From the NCBI RefSeq assembly GCF_900109325.1, contig NZ_FNZU01000009.1, positions 53,979 to 117,978 of the forward strand: DNA of 64,000 nucleotides. The letters are read 5' to 3'. Position 1 is the stretch's first letter; each line of letters starts with the position of its first letter. Below the pieces are notes generated by a model. It searched no databases and was not told where the DNA came from. It saw only the letters and a list, made by a program, of their open reading frames with translations. This DNA is from Alkalibacterium pelagium (lineage in GTDB: Bacteria > Bacillota > Bacilli > Lactobacillales > Carnobacteriaceae_A). A program made the translations under genes and the position numbers. Of the stretch, positions 7,779 through 16,968 are shown piece after piece.

Positions 7779-8094
7779 ACGTGTTGTGTCCTCCATTAGT
7801 GATTTTAGTGTTTCATGAAAATTTCATAGAATTTTCACTCCGCATATAACCGTAGCATAAATAGTTGTATGACGCAAAAATTGACAGAACAGGAAGAATC
7901 TGATAGAAGAAAATTAATCGTCTAACCTCTATAGCGTAAATAATTTAGGAAAATTATTAGAATTTTCTCATTTTTTATTTTACATCATTTCAAGGGTATA
8001 AAAACTTTTTAACCCAGATTGAAGGTATAAACTGGCACTAGAAATGAGAGAGCGGTATCATGGGAATGATAAATGATAAAAGGAGGAACAGTGA
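7779..8094. other. Divergent regulatory region between opuAC-like and aldo/keto reductase genes
   Basis: AT-rich region of about 310 bases that must hold both promoters. An inverted repeat GAAAATT-N6-AATTTTC lies near 7814-7833 in the leader of the binding-protein gene. I could not fix the promoters with confidence. Confidence 0.35.
8056..8071 (+). promoter_or_regulatory. Operator-like inverted repeat before the aldo/keto reductase gene
   Basis: TATCAT-GGGA-ATGATA (6-4-6 bases) sits 10 bases upstream of the AGGAGG site of the reductase gene. It could be a repressor site or a small leader hairpin. Confidence 0.35.
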
Positions 8095-9030
8095 TTGAAA
8101 AAACGTCGATTGGGCAGTACAGGTATTGAGGTATCAGAAGTTGGATTTGGTGCCTGGCAGCTGGGTAATGGAAAAGACTGGTCCGAAATGAGTGACAAAG
8201 AGGCGGTTCGTCTGGTTCACGAAGCATTGGACCAGGGATGCAATTTTTTTGATACGGCACCAACATATGGGGGCGGCAAAAGTGAAAGTATTCTAGGTCA
8301 GGCTCTTTCAGGGAGACGGGACGAAGTAGTCATCAGCAGCAAGTGCGGGCATCAGGCTGATAAGGTAACGAGTTTTGAACCGGGGGACTTGATCAAATCA
8401 GTAGAAGACACATTGAAGCGTCTGAATACCGATTATCTGGACAGTCTTCTGCTTCACAATCCTCCCTTCGACCATCTGAACGGGTCATCTCCCCAGTTCG
8501 ATGTGCTTAAGCAGCTTAAGAAAGAAGGGAAAATCAGAGCTTATGGTGCATCTGTCGATACAGGAGAAGAACTGAAAGAAGTCATCACCACCTCGGACAG
8601 TACTGTTATCGAAGTAATGTTCAACATCCTTTATCAGGAACCTCTGGAACAGATGACTGCGGCTTATGATAAAGGAGTGGGGCTGATAGTCAAAGTGCCG
8701 CTCGATTCGGGATGGCTGACCGGAAAGTATGATGCGGACAGTACATTTACAGGAGTGAGGAGCCGCTGGAGCAAATCGGATATCGAATTTAGAGGAGCAC
8801 TGGTTGATAAAGTCAGAGGAATTATTGGACCGGACACCTCGATGATCGATGCAGCTCTTCAGTATATTCTTTCCTACCGGGAAACAGCGACGGTGATCCC
8901 GGGTATGCGGACGAGTGAGCAGGTTAGAGGAAATCTGTCAGCGGCTGATGTGCCTATGTCTGAAGAAATGAAGCAAACGCTGAGACAATTCTGGATAGAG
9001 GAAATTGAAGGCAAAGATTTTCCATGGTAA
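8095..9030 (+). CDS. Aldo/keto reductase
   Basis: A 311-residue (beta/alpha)8 NADPH-dependent oxidoreductase. The catalytic tetrad is visible as Asp53 (FFDTA), Tyr58 (TYGGG), Lys83 (SSKCG) and His121 (LLHNP), and the C-terminal half has the NADP-binding IPGMR segment. It starts at TTG 8095, 8 bases after AGGAGG; no ATG fits. The closest general type is the YqkF/Tas-like group acting on small aldehydes or sugars; the true substrate is unknown. A second aldo/keto reductase is encoded near 37.1-38.1 kb but the two are not close copies. Confidence 0.88.
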   Translation: MKKRRLGSTGIEVSEVGFGAWQLGNGKDWSEMSDKEAVRLVHEALDQGCNFFDTAPTYGGGKSESILGQALSGRRDEVVISSKCGHQADKVTSFEPGDLIKSVEDTLKRLNTDYLDSLLLHNPPFDHLNGSSPQFDVLKQLKKEGKIRAYGASVDTGEELKEVITTSDSTVIEVMFNILYQEPLEQMTAAYDKGVGLIVKVPLDSGWLTGKYDADSTFTGVRSRWSKSDIEFRGALVDKVRGIIGPDTSMIDAALQYILSYRETATVIPGMRTSEQVRGNLSAADVPMSEEMKQTLRQFWIEEIEGKDFPW

Positions 9031-9070
9031 AGCAACTGAGTAATTGATTTAAGAGTCGCCAGAAAAATTC

Positions 9071-9106
9071 CGGGCCCGTATTCCCGAAAACAGGAATAAG
9101 ACCCGT
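9071..9106 (-). terminator. Imperfect hairpin after the acetyltransferase gene
   Basis: TATTCC/GGAATA with an outer GGG/CCC, followed on the minus strand by a U-rich run. It lies between two convergent genes and most likely ends the minus-strand transcript. Confidence 0.45.
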
Positions 9107-9119
9107 AAGTCCAGCCTAC

Positions 9120-9554
9120 CTAGGCGTCCGCATTCATTTTTACAAAAGCTAGGCCGCCGAGTTCATTTGAAGAGATAAAACCAAGGGATCGGTAAAAGGC
9201 TTTTGTTTCTTCGCTGTCGTCGGTCATCAGAACCGTCTGCCTGATATAGTCGAACTCTTCAAGCGTCGACTGCATCAGTTTACGACCGATTCCTGATCTC
9301 TGATAGTCCGGTCTGACGAGGATGTCCTGGACATAGACAATCGATGCATGATCACTCACTACTCGGATGAGTCCCACAAGTCGATTGCCATGCCAGGCAG
9401 ACTCGTAATAGGCGCTGCCGTCAAGCAGTCGGGCCATTTTGTCCGGATGATCAGTATAGCCTGTCCACTCGACACTGGCATACAGATCCGTCAGAACAGA
9501 AACAGATATTGGACTGTTTGTCTTGTATGTAATAATGGGATTATTCTTAGTCAT
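9120..9554 (-). CDS. GNAT family N-acetyltransferase
   Basis: A 144-residue GNAT protein. The acetyl-CoA pyrophosphate loop is visible as RPDYQRSGIGRKLM (motif A, Q/RxxGxG/A) near residues 80-95, followed by the ETKAFYRSLGF motif B. Start ATG at 9554 follows GGAG by 7 bases; an upstream in-frame ATG at 9656 has no ribosome binding site and would add an unlike N-terminal stretch. It would transfer acetyl groups to an amine on a small molecule or protein. The substrate cannot be predicted. Confidence 0.82.
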   Translation of the reverse strand: MTKNNPIITYKTNSPISVSVLTDLYASVEWTGYTDHPDKMARLLDGSAYYESAWHGNRLVGLIRVVSDHASIVYVQDILVRPDYQRSGIGRKLMQSTLEEFDYIRQTVLMTDDSEETKAFYRSLGFISSNELGGLAFVKMNADA

Positions 9555-9692
9555 ATAAGCACTCCATTTCAAATTATCATGATTTATCTTTAGTATACCT
9601 GTAAAGGAGTACAATGAAATAGAAGATTGAAGATTCAGATTGATTAGATTTGACAATACAACATCAAACTATTAGCCGGAAGGATGTCACCA

Positions 9693-10523
9693 ATGACCGA
9701 ACAACTACATTATGAACCTGAGCTCATTTTTTACGCAGGAAGTGCTCTGCTTGAAGGACCTGTATGGGATCAGCACAACCAACAGCTCTATTTTGTATCC
9801 ATATCAGATGGAATCATCTATCGTTTCGATCCGGAAACTACCGAATTGACTACTTACTTAACGGATGGACCGGTCGGAGCAGCGGTTCTTGATAATGAAG
9901 GCAAGCTCTTGTCTGCCGAAAAAAGCGGCATCTACCGTATCGATTCGGAAACAGGAGAACGGACATTTATCTGTCAGCCTAATAAGGATGATCGCCTGCG
10001 TTACAATGACGGGAAACTGGATCCAAAAGGACGATTTTTCATTGGAACAATGGGTGATGAAGAAGTGATCGAAGGAGCTGCTGCTCTATATATTGTGGAG
10101 GGTTCGGAGTATAAGGAAGTCCTCGATGGCCTGACGATTGCCAATGGACTGGGCTGGTCTGAAGGTGGGTCAACCTTCTACCATGTTGAATCGGGAGAGA
10201 AAATCGTCCGATCTTTTGCGTATGACCTTGAAACTGGCGAGATTTCTGACGAGAAAGTTCTGTTTGAAGTGACCGACGGGGGCACTCCGGACGGGATGTG
10301 TGTAGATCTGGACGGACATTTATGGGTTGCAGAATACGGTGGAGGCAAGGCGTGCAAATGGCACTCCACTACTGGAGATAAACTGATGGAAGTGCAGATG
10401 CCCGTGTCCAACGTCACATCGTGCTGTCTAGGCGGAAAAGAACAGGATCACCTTTATCTGACGACCGCAAAAGAAGAGGACGAACCATTATCTGGTGGAC
10501 TGTTTAAAGTTCTTATCAGGTAA
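9693..10523 (+). CDS. SMP-30/gluconolactonase/LRE family protein
   Basis: A 276-residue six-bladed beta-propeller of the SMP-30/gluconolactonase family. Likely metal ligands are the Glu of LEGPVWD near residue 21, Asn of RYNDGK, Asn of IANGLGW and Asp of TPDGMCVD, as in lactonases of this group. The ATG at 9693 is preferred because GGAAGG lies 9 bases upstream; the in-frame ATG at 9684 lies right against that site. It probably hydrolyses a sugar lactone in the cytosol. It is monocistronic as far as visible, so no pathway context is given. Confidence 0.85.
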   Translation: MTEQLHYEPELIFYAGSALLEGPVWDQHNQQLYFVSISDGIIYRFDPETTELTTYLTDGPVGAAVLDNEGKLLSAEKSGIYRIDSETGERTFICQPNKDDRLRYNDGKLDPKGRFFIGTMGDEEVIEGAAALYIVEGSEYKEVLDGLTIANGLGWSEGGSTFYHVESGEKIVRSFAYDLETGEISDEKVLFEVTDGGTPDGMCVDLDGHLWVAEYGGGKACKWHSTTGDKLMEVQMPVSNVTSCCLGGKEQDHLYLTTAKEEDEPLSGGLFKVLIR

Positions 10524-10778
10524 AAAAGATAATCGAATAAGCTGAAATCTGAAAGGCAAGGTCAAATCGCTAAGCGTTTGGCCACTCTAGAATCAAATCG
10601 ATTGATTCCGGATACAGCACGTCCTTTTATACTCTTTGAAGTAAAAGCGAGGAAGGCCGCCCAATTCAGGCAAACTTAAACGGTCTAGTCTACTGACTGT
10701 GTCGTAAGACGCGAAATCAGCCAGGCTAGCTCTCCTTAAAGCTGTGAGTTCGCCCAGGTCTAATACAAATTAATTATG
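10524..10778. other. Intergenic stretch with no recognisable gene
   Basis: About 255 bases after the SMP-30 gene. All frames are closed by stops, and no promoter, tRNA or strong stem was found. The short string GAGTT-N3-CCAGGTC near 10747-10760 recurs in reverse orientation near 5080-5097 in the other gene-free stretch. Confidence 0.4.
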
Positions 10779-10809
10779 AAAAATCCGGCTGAACTGAGCC
10801 GGATTTTTT
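10779..10809. terminator. Intrinsic terminator before the YxlE-like operon
   Basis: A perfect 12-bp stem (10779-10790 with 10797-10808), 6-nt loop and T-run; A-rich on the other side. It should end transcripts from the left and insulate the next operon. Confidence 0.85.
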
Positions 10810-10951
10810 GTCCTCATAGTTCTTTAGTGATTCGGCTAAAGTTACGTGCTGAATAAGGGAAATATAATCAATATACATCTGAAGTCCCTGTCTTTTTTGT
10901 GAAAAAAAGGGTAAACTTAAGCTGACTAATTCATTTGAAGGAGGAAAGCCC

Positions 10952-11152
10952 ATGCAACTAATGACTGACTATTTTGCCATTCTGCTGCCTTTAATCATAC
11001 TGCAGCTTATTCTATTGGTTACCGCAATCGTTCATCTGGTCAGGAATGACCGACTGTCTCAAGGAAATAAAATTATCTGGGCACTGGTTATCGTTTTCGT
11101 TAACATTATCGGACCGATTATTTATCTGATATTTGGAAGGAAAGAAGACTGA
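10952..11152 (+). CDS. Small PLDc_N-type membrane protein, YxlE-like
   Basis: A 66-residue protein with two hydrophobic helices (about 8-28 and 42-60) separated by a short polar turn, ending in a basic tail. This is the Phospholipase_D-nuclease N-terminal (PLDc_N) mini-domain seen in YxlE of B. subtilis. The first of three overlapping genes: its TGA shares an A with the ATG of the ABC ATPase gene. AAGGAGG lies 7 bases upstream. In YxlCDEFG it takes part in controlling sigma-Y; here no sigma factor is nearby, so its role is probably to assist the ABC pair. Confidence 0.8.
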   Translation: MQLMTDYFAILLPLIILQLILLVTAIVHLVRNDRLSQGNKIIWALVIVFVNIIGPIIYLIFGRKED

Positions 11153-12069
11153 TGGCCGTACTTGAAATTGAACAGCTCAAAAAGTCATATGGGACACAGA
11201 ACGTCCTTGATGGCGTCACTTTTTCAGTAGACAGCGGGTCAGTTTACGGCTTTATCGGGAAAAATGGTGCGGGGAAAACGACAACAATGACGATTGCCCT
11301 GGGCCTGCTAAAACCAGACGAAGGAACGGTCAGAATCAATGGTGAGCGGGTGACATATGGAGATACAAAAACCAATAAGTATGTAGGTTATCTGCCAGAT
11401 GTGCCCGAATTTTATCCATTTTTGACTGCCGGGGAATACATGGCATTGTGCGCAGATGTCAGTGGGCTCGACAAGAAAGAGAGCAAGAAGAAAATAAGCG
11501 AGCTCCTTGAAATGGTCGGGCTGGAAAACAACAAGAAGCGGATAAGGAATTATTCCAGAGGGATGAAACAGAGACTCGGAATAGCGCAGGCGCTTATCAA
11601 TGATCCGATTCTGCTGATCTGTGATGAACCGACGTCTGCACTGGATCCAATCGGAAGGCAGCAGCTGCTGGCAGTTTTGAAGAAAGTGAAGGAAAAGACG
11701 ACGGTCATCTTCTCGACGCACATTCTTACAGATGTTGAAGCAGTCTGTGACAAAGTGGCGATACTGAACAACGGGAAAATCGTCAAGCAAGGTTCAGTGG
11801 AACAATTGAAATCAGAAGTGAAAACCAATCAGTGGACGGTGGTTCTGGAAACTGAAGAAGAAGCGGGAAGAGTAGCAGAAGCACTTGAAACTCATCCTGA
11901 ATTGCTGCCGGTCAAGCAGACAGGTGTCAAAGTTGAAGGAACATCAGAGTCTGCAGCAGAGGGCATGAGTAAAATCCTCAATTGTCTTCATACTTTATCT
12001 GTTATACCAGTAAGAGTTGAACGCAAGGAGCCGACTATGGAAGAAGTGTTTATGGAGGCGATCAGATGA
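11152..12069 (+). CDS. ABC transporter ATP-binding protein, YxlF-like
   Basis: A 305-residue ABC ATPase: Walker A GKNGAGKT at 36-43, signature YSRGMKQ at 134-140, Walker B LLICDEP at 154-160 and the H-loop in FSTHIL. The C-terminal 80 residues form the extra domain common in exporters of the BcrA/NatA type. It overlaps the genes on both sides (TGATG and ATGA), so the three proteins should be made together. The complex likely exports a drug, peptide or lipid; the cargo is unknown. Confidence 0.9.
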   Translation: MAVLEIEQLKKSYGTQNVLDGVTFSVDSGSVYGFIGKNGAGKTTTMTIALGLLKPDEGTVRINGERVTYGDTKTNKYVGYLPDVPEFYPFLTAGEYMALCADVSGLDKKESKKKISELLEMVGLENNKKRIRNYSRGMKQRLGIAQALINDPILLICDEPTSALDPIGRQQLLAVLKKVKEKTTVIFSTHILTDVEAVCDKVAILNNGKIVKQGSVEQLKSEVKTNQWTVVLETEEEAGRVAEALETHPELLPVKQTGVKVEGTSESAAEGMSKILNCLHTLSVIPVRVERKEPTMEEVFMEAIR

Positions 12070-12833
12070 GAGGCTATGGCGCTTTTATTCAGAAAGAAAT
12101 AAGAGAAAACAGCCGGAATTATAAGTTCTTCATTCTGGGCATCGTTTTTGCAATTGTTGGCCTGCTGAGTCCGTTGAGTGCGCGATTTCTACCGGAACTG
12201 ATGGAAAGTCTTATGGATGAAAACATCACAATCATTCTTGCTGAACCGACTCACATCGATTCGTGGCTTCAGTTCTTCTCCAATATCAATCAGATCGCGC
12301 TAGTCGCTTTCGTACTGGTATTCAGTCCGGTGATGGCAAAGGAATATGAAAAAGGGACCTTCATTCATATGGTCACTAAAGGGTTGCCGCGTCTGACGAT
12401 TTATGGTGCTAAACTGACTGTTCTGCTGCTCAGCTGGACAACCTTTTATCTTATAAGCTTCCTGATCACCTTGGCTTATACGGTCTATTACTTTCCGGAA
12501 GGGACAAGTGATGGCCTGTTCATCTCGGTGGGGAGTCTCTATTTGTTCGGTCTTCTGATTATCAGTCTCCTGATGCTTTCAGGGGTCCTGTTCAGGAACA
12601 GCTATGCACCGCTCCTGACCGTTGGAGGAGGAGTTGCCGTATTATTTATTGGAAGCATCTTTCCGGTCATTGAGAGATGGAGCCCGCTTCAGCTTGCTAC
12701 TAGAAACGTTGAAGTCCTGAGACTTCAGTCAACTGATCCGGCATTCACTCGTGGTGTGGTCATCACACTTCTGATAACCGTGCTTTTCACGATAACAGGG
12801 GGCTTTATCTTCAGACGAAAAGCTTTACAGTAA
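12066..12833 (+). CDS. ABC-2 type permease, YxlG-like
   Basis: A 255-residue membrane protein with about six hydrophobic segments and a long external loop between the first two. The pattern (one helix, loop near 35-75, then five helices) is that of ABC-2 permeases. It starts inside the stop codon of the ATPase gene (ATGA). It forms the membrane part of the exporter with the preceding two proteins. A strong terminator follows. Confidence 0.85.
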   Translation: MRGYGAFIQKEIRENSRNYKFFILGIVFAIVGLLSPLSARFLPELMESLMDENITIILAEPTHIDSWLQFFSNINQIALVAFVLVFSPVMAKEYEKGTFIHMVTKGLPRLTIYGAKLTVLLLSWTTFYLISFLITLAYTVYYFPEGTSDGLFISVGSLYLFGLLIISLLMLSGVLFRNSYAPLLTVGGGVAVLFIGSIFPVIERWSPLQLATRNVEVLRLQSTDPAFTRGVVITLLITVLFTITGGFIFRRKALQ

Positions 12834-12862
12834 TTTCAAAAGCAGAAAGTAGTCCAGAAAAT

Positions 12863-12926
12863 AAACACCTCCCGATCTGAAGCAGACCATTTACAGGCTC
12901 TGTCAGAATCAGGAGGTGTTTTTTTA
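12863..12926 (+). terminator. Terminator of the YxlEFG-like operon
   Basis: AAACACCTCC (12863-12872) pairs with 12912-12921, with an inner pairing region, and is followed by a T-run. It lies just after the permease gene. Confidence 0.75.
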
Positions 12927-12974
12927 TTGGTCACACAGAAACTCATCAGAGAATGAGCAGGCTTGCACCGTACA

Positions 12975-13478
12975 TCATGTGAATTGAGCGAAGATATCCA
13001 AGCCCAAAGGCGACTCGCCTTCTACAGCTTGATCCGTTTCACGATCGTACTCAAGATAAGGGCCGCCCGTTACGTAGACAAAAGCAGTCAGCAGATATTT
13101 GGACTGATACTCCTGAATGGCTTTCGCCTTTTCTTCTGGAACGAAACCGATCGGTGAACCCTCGACGACGACCAGAATACGGTCTTTTTCTTTGACGTTA
13201 AAATCAACATTTACGGTTGTGATGCTTTCATACTTGTATACGCGTTTACTCAAAGCTGTCATGTCTTCAAGTGTTTTGCCGTTATAGTAGTTCTTGAACG
13301 GATCTTCTTCTACCATTTTAGCAACGACAGTGTTTATAGTCGACTCGTCCGCTTTCAGTTCATGCGCAGTCAGTTTGGCTTCGTACTTGACGGTAATTTG
13401 ATCCGTTTCTGCGTCACTGACCGGTTCACTGCTGGATGCCGGTTTGTTTTTACCTTTAAAGAAATCAAATAGTCCCAT
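12975..13478 (-). CDS. Hypothetical protein, HIRAN-like segment
   Basis: A 167-residue soluble protein. It begins with MGLFDFFKGKNK, a short hydrophobic-basic start often seen in peripheral or scaffold proteins, then an acidic/serine linker, then a globular domain from about residue 27. The segment DRILVVVEGSPIGFVPEEKA resembles HIRAN-type beta folds, but the match is too weak to claim. Start ATG is supported by AAAGGGGATC. It is alone between a terminator and a divergent cupin gene. Function unknown. Confidence 0.7.
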   Translation of the reverse strand: MGLFDFFKGKNKPASSSEPVSDAETDQITVKYEAKLTAHELKADESTINTVVAKMVEEDPFKNYYNGKTLEDMTALSKRVYKYESITTVNVDFNVKEKDRILVVVEGSPIGFVPEEKAKAIQEYQSKYLLTAFVYVTGGPYLEYDRETDQAVEGESPLGLDIFAQFT

Positions 13479-13651
13479 GGTGATCCCCTTTCTAAAATTA
13501 CCTTTTTCTTTATCTAAGAATACTGAAAGTGCTGATAATAGTCAATTTAATACGTATTGTCTACAGATTCAAAACGTATGAGTTGCAGATAAAAGACTCA
13601 TTTGTCACACTTAAGTAAAGAAGTTATAACTCATTACAGGAGGTTTTTTGT

Positions 13652-14170
13652 ATGGTCGAGACACATCGGTTTAAAGCACAGTCTCCTTTTCCTAATCACC
13701 CTTTACCAGTGATTATTTATCCGAAAGCTGTAGAGGAAGTCATTCAGGATTATTCTGACCCTGGAGAAGCAGTCAAATCGTTTTTTTCTAACAATGGCTA
13801 TACGAACGGATGGGTGAATGGAATCTATGATTTTCATCATTTTCATTCAAACACACATGAGGTTCTTGGCTGCGTGTCAGGAAGAGCGACTGTTCAGCTT
13901 GGCGGGCCACATTCGAATGAATTTACTGTAGAGGCCGGAGATGTCATGCTTCTCCCAGCTGGGGTTGCACACAAACTGCTGACATCTACTAATGATTTTC
14001 AAGTGGTCGGCGCTTATCCAAATGGTGAAAGTCCGGACCTTCAACGCGGAGATGCTGTCGATTACGAGCGTGTTCAACAGAGGTGTTACGACATACCCGT
14101 TCCAGAAACAGACCCCGTTGGTGGCGAAAATGGAGCAGTTCAGGACTACTGGGCCATAACTTCTGGATAA
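13652..14170 (+). CDS. Cupin-domain protein, YjlB-like
   Basis: A 172-residue single-domain cupin. Motif 1 is seen in FHHFHSNTHEVLG and motif 2 in PAGVAHKLL, giving the usual His/Glu metal set. Length and sequence style match YjlB of B. subtilis, a cupin of unknown function. GGAGG precedes the ATG. It is followed by a strong terminator, so it is a single-gene unit. A small-molecule dioxygenase or isomerase role is possible; nothing here sets the substrate. Confidence 0.82.
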   Translation: MVETHRFKAQSPFPNHPLPVIIYPKAVEEVIQDYSDPGEAVKSFFSNNGYTNGWVNGIYDFHHFHSNTHEVLGCVSGRATVQLGGPHSNEFTVEAGDVMLLPAGVAHKLLTSTNDFQVVGAYPNGESPDLQRGDAVDYERVQQRCYDIPVPETDPVGGENGAVQDYWAITSG

Positions 14171-14189
14171 CAATATGAATAAGTAAAAG

Positions 14190-14238
14190 CTGATGCAGGT
14201 GAGAGATGTGTAAACATACTCACCTGCATCAGTTTTTT
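14190..14238 (+). terminator. Terminator of the cupin gene
   Basis: A perfect 14-bp stem (14190-14203 with 14219-14232) followed by TTTTTT. Confidence 0.9.
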
Positions 14239-14347
14239 GTTAAGAATCGACAAAAAAAGTTGCTACAGGATTATTCTATAAGAAATGCTTATAGTGCATA
14301 TAAAAATTAACAGTTAGACTTTATCTTAAAACCCCTTTATTATCAAT

Positions 14348-14362
14348 TTGTAAGCGATTACT
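14348..14362 (+). promoter_or_regulatory. Candidate CcpA cre site
   Basis: TTGTAAGCGATTACT fits every fixed position of the loose cre consensus WTGNAANCGNWNNCW. It lies about 75 bases before the thiolase start, in the only long upstream region of the operon, so carbon-catabolite control of ketone-body use is likely. The exact -35/-10 could not be fixed. Confidence 0.6.
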
Positions 14363-14435
14363 GAATGGTTAGTTTTTAATCAGGCTTCAGTATTCAGATG
14401 AAATAACATATACAATTACTTATAGGAGGTCACTC

Positions 14436-15632
14436 ATGAGAGAAGTAGTAATAGTTGAAGCAGCACGTACGCCAATAGGTTCTCACGGTGGAGCATTTAA
14501 AGATGTCTCAGCAGTAGATTTAGGAGTAGCTGCTGTAGAAGGGGTAATGAAAAGAATCAGTCTGGATCCTGATCAGGTAGATGAACTGATTTTTGGGAAC
14601 GTCTTGAGTGCAGGACTTGGTCAGAATGTAGCCAGACAAATTGCGGTCCGTTCCGGTATTCCGGAAAAAAGCCCTTCGTTTGCAGTGAACAAGTTATGTG
14701 GCTCCGGACTGAAGGCTGTTACATTGGCAGCACAAGCCATCATGCTAGGAGATGCGGATGTTATCATAGCCGGAGGAACAGAGAGTATGAGTAATGCGGC
14801 CCATGTGATGGAAAACGCCCGCTGGGGTCAGCGTATGGGCGATATGACAGTCGTCGATACTATGCTGAAAGATGGTCTGGTGGATGCATTCAATGAGTAT
14901 CATATGGGTGTCACGGCAGAGAATATAGTTGAGAAATACGGGTTTACAAGAGAAGAACAGGATCTGTTTGCAGAGACTAGTCAGAATAAAGCTGAAGAAG
15001 CAATAAAAAGTGGACGGTTCACAGACGAAATCATACCTGTAGAAGTGCCTCAACGTCGAGGGGAGCCGGTATCAGTTGGAACCGACGAGTATCCTAAATT
15101 TGGCATGACAGTTGAAAAGCTTCAGAAGCTGCGACCAGCATTCAAGAAAGACGGGTCGGTGACAGCTGGAAATGCGTCTGGAATCAATGACGGAGCCGCT
15201 GCTTTAGTAATGATGAGCAGAGAGAAAGCGGATGAGTTGGGTCTGAAGCCTCTGGTCACATTAAAAGCTTATGCAAGTGCGGGTGTAAGTCCAGAAATTA
15301 TGGGTTGCGGACCGATTCCTGCGTCACAGAAAGTTCTGGAAAAAGCTGGACTGACTGTTGAAGATCTTGATCTGATCGAAGCGAATGAAGCTTTTGCAGC
15401 GCAGGCATTGAGTGTCGTCAAGGATCTGGAATTGAATACAGATATTGTTAACGTTAATGGAGGAGCAATCGCTCTGGGCCATCCGATAGGAGCAAGTGGA
15501 GCGCGCGTACTGGTCACTCTGATTCATGAAATGATAAAGAGACAGTCTAACACAGGTCTGGCTACCTTATGTATTGGCGGCGGAATGGGTATAGCTGTTC
15601 TAGTTGAACGACAGGAGGATGACAATGGATAA
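14436..15632 (+). CDS. Acetyl-CoA C-acetyltransferase (thiolase II)
   Basis: A 398-residue thiolase. The acyl-enzyme cysteine is Cys88 (NKLCGSG), the catalytic base pair is His349 (LGHPIGASG) and Cys379 (LCIGGG). It joins or splits acetyl groups: acetoacetyl-CoA plus CoA gives two acetyl-CoA. First gene of an operon with AtoD-, AtoA- and 3-hydroxybutyrate dehydrogenase-like genes and a permease, so the likely direction here is breakdown. Start follows AGGAGG. The last 8 bases overlap the next gene. Confidence 0.93.
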   Translation: MREVVIVEAARTPIGSHGGAFKDVSAVDLGVAAVEGVMKRISLDPDQVDELIFGNVLSAGLGQNVARQIAVRSGIPEKSPSFAVNKLCGSGLKAVTLAAQAIMLGDADVIIAGGTESMSNAAHVMENARWGQRMGDMTVVDTMLKDGLVDAFNEYHMGVTAENIVEKYGFTREEQDLFAETSQNKAEEAIKSGRFTDEIIPVEVPQRRGEPVSVGTDEYPKFGMTVEKLQKLRPAFKKDGSVTAGNASGINDGAAALVMMSREKADELGLKPLVTLKAYASAGVSPEIMGCGPIPASQKVLEKAGLTVEDLDLIEANEAFAAQALSVVKDLELNTDIVNVNGGAIALGHPIGASGARVLVTLIHEMIKRQSNTGLATLCIGGGMGIAVLVERQEDDNG

Positions 15633-16287
15633 AGTAGTAGACTTAAAAGAAGCGATCAAGGATATTAGAGATGGGGATACCCTGATGATCGGGGGCTTCA
15701 TGGCGAATGGTGCTCCAGAAAAACTGATCGATGCTCTGATCGATCATGGGGTAAAGGATATTACTCTTATCAGTACCGATACTGGGTTAGTGACGACTGG
15801 ATCAGGAAAGCTGATTGCCAGAAAGCTGATAAAAAAACTGTATGCGTCACATATCGGTACAAATAAAGAGACAGGCCGCCAGATGAATGAAGGAGAAACT
15901 GAAGTCATCCTGGTGCCACAAGGGACGCTGGCTGAACGCATCCGCGCTGGCGGATATGGACTAGGCGGGTTTCTGACTGAGACTGGGGTAGGGACTCTAG
16001 TAGAAGAAGGCAAGCAGAAGATTACAGTTGATGGAGTGGAGTACTTGCTTGAGACCCCACTTAAAGCGGATTATGCACTGATTCATGCAGCAAAAGCGGA
16101 TCGCAATGGAAACCTGGTGTACAGAGGATCGACGAATAACTTCAGTAACGTGATGGCATCTGCTGCGAAAGTCACGATTGTGGAAGCTGATGAAGTTGTT
16201 GAAAATGGAGACCTGGATCCGAATACAGTGCATACGCCGGGTGTATTTGTTAACAGGGTAGTCGATGGAGGTGCACTTAATGGATAA
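15625..16287 (+). CDS. atoD: Acetate/3-oxoacid CoA-transferase, alpha subunit
   Basis: A 220-residue class I CoA-transferase subunit A with the N-terminal [12 protein letters not shown] motif and the late [10 protein letters not shown] segment. The start at 15625 has AGGAGG 6 bases upstream; the in-frame ATG at 15604 lacks one. With the beta subunit it moves CoA from acetyl-CoA or succinyl-CoA to acetoacetate. It overlaps the thiolase gene by 8 bases and the beta-subunit gene by 8 bases, giving tight translational coupling. Confidence 0.92.
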   Translation: MDKVVDLKEAIKDIRDGDTLMIGGFMANGAPEKLIDALIDHGVKDITLISTDTGLVTTGSGKLIARKLIKKLYASHIGTNKETGRQMNEGETEVILVPQGTLAERIRAGGYGLGGFLTETGVGTLVEEGKQKITVDGVEYLLETPLKADYALIHAAKADRNGNLVYRGSTNNFSNVMASAAKVTIVEADEVVENGDLDPNTVHTPGVFVNRVVDGGALNG

Positions 16288-16939
16288 GCATGAAGTTCAG
16301 GAATTTATCGCAAAACGAGTGGCAAAAGAACTGGAAGATGGATCGATCGTCAACCTGGGGATTGGACTACCGACTAAAGTGGCCAACTATATTCCAGATG
16401 ATGTAGAAGTTCTGTTCCAGTCAGAAAATGGGTTCGTCGGACTTGGGCCTTCCCAGACAGAGGACACGTACGATCCTGATATAGTCAATGCTGGAGGTCA
16501 GCCTGTGACAATAAAACCAGGAGGAGCATTCTTCGATTCTGCGGTATCCTTCGGGATCATTCGAGGGGGGCATGTCGACCTGACTGTCCTAGGTGCACTT
16601 CAAGTCGATGAAAAAGGAAATATTGCCAATTATATGATTCCCGGTAAATTAGTACCTGGAATGGGTGGAGCCATGGATCTTCTCAATGGGGCTAAAAAAG
16701 TGATTGTTGCCATGCAGCATACGGCTAAGGGCAATCATAAGATACTTAAAGAATGCAATTTACCTTTGACCGCTCAGGGTGCAGTAGACACCATTATTAC
16801 TGAAATGGGGGTCATAAAAGTTACAACTGAAGGGCTTCTGCTGACAGAAATCAATCCTGAATTCACCATAGAACAAGTACAGGAAGCGACTGAAGCTAAG
16901 CTTTATGTAGACAAAGAACTGAAGAAAATGAAAGCATAA
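16280..16939 (+). CDS. atoA: Acetate/3-oxoacid CoA-transferase, beta subunit
   Basis: A 219-residue subunit B carrying the catalytic glutamate, Glu49 in QSENGFVG, which forms the CoA thioester intermediate. The GIGLPT motif (28-33) is also present. The ATG at 16280 is preferred since GGAGGTG lies just upstream; a 5-residue longer start at 16265 is possible. Together with the alpha subunit it activates acetoacetate, which the thiolase then splits. Confidence 0.92.
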   Translation: MDKHEVQEFIAKRVAKELEDGSIVNLGIGLPTKVANYIPDDVEVLFQSENGFVGLGPSQTEDTYDPDIVNAGGQPVTIKPGGAFFDSAVSFGIIRGGHVDLTVLGALQVDEKGNIANYMIPGKLVPGMGGAMDLLNGAKKVIVAMQHTAKGNHKILKECNLPLTAQGAVDTIITEMGVIKVTTEGLLLTEINPEFTIEQVQEATEAKLYVDKELKKMKA

Positions 16940-16968
16940 TAATCTATAAAAAACTGGAGGAATAACAC

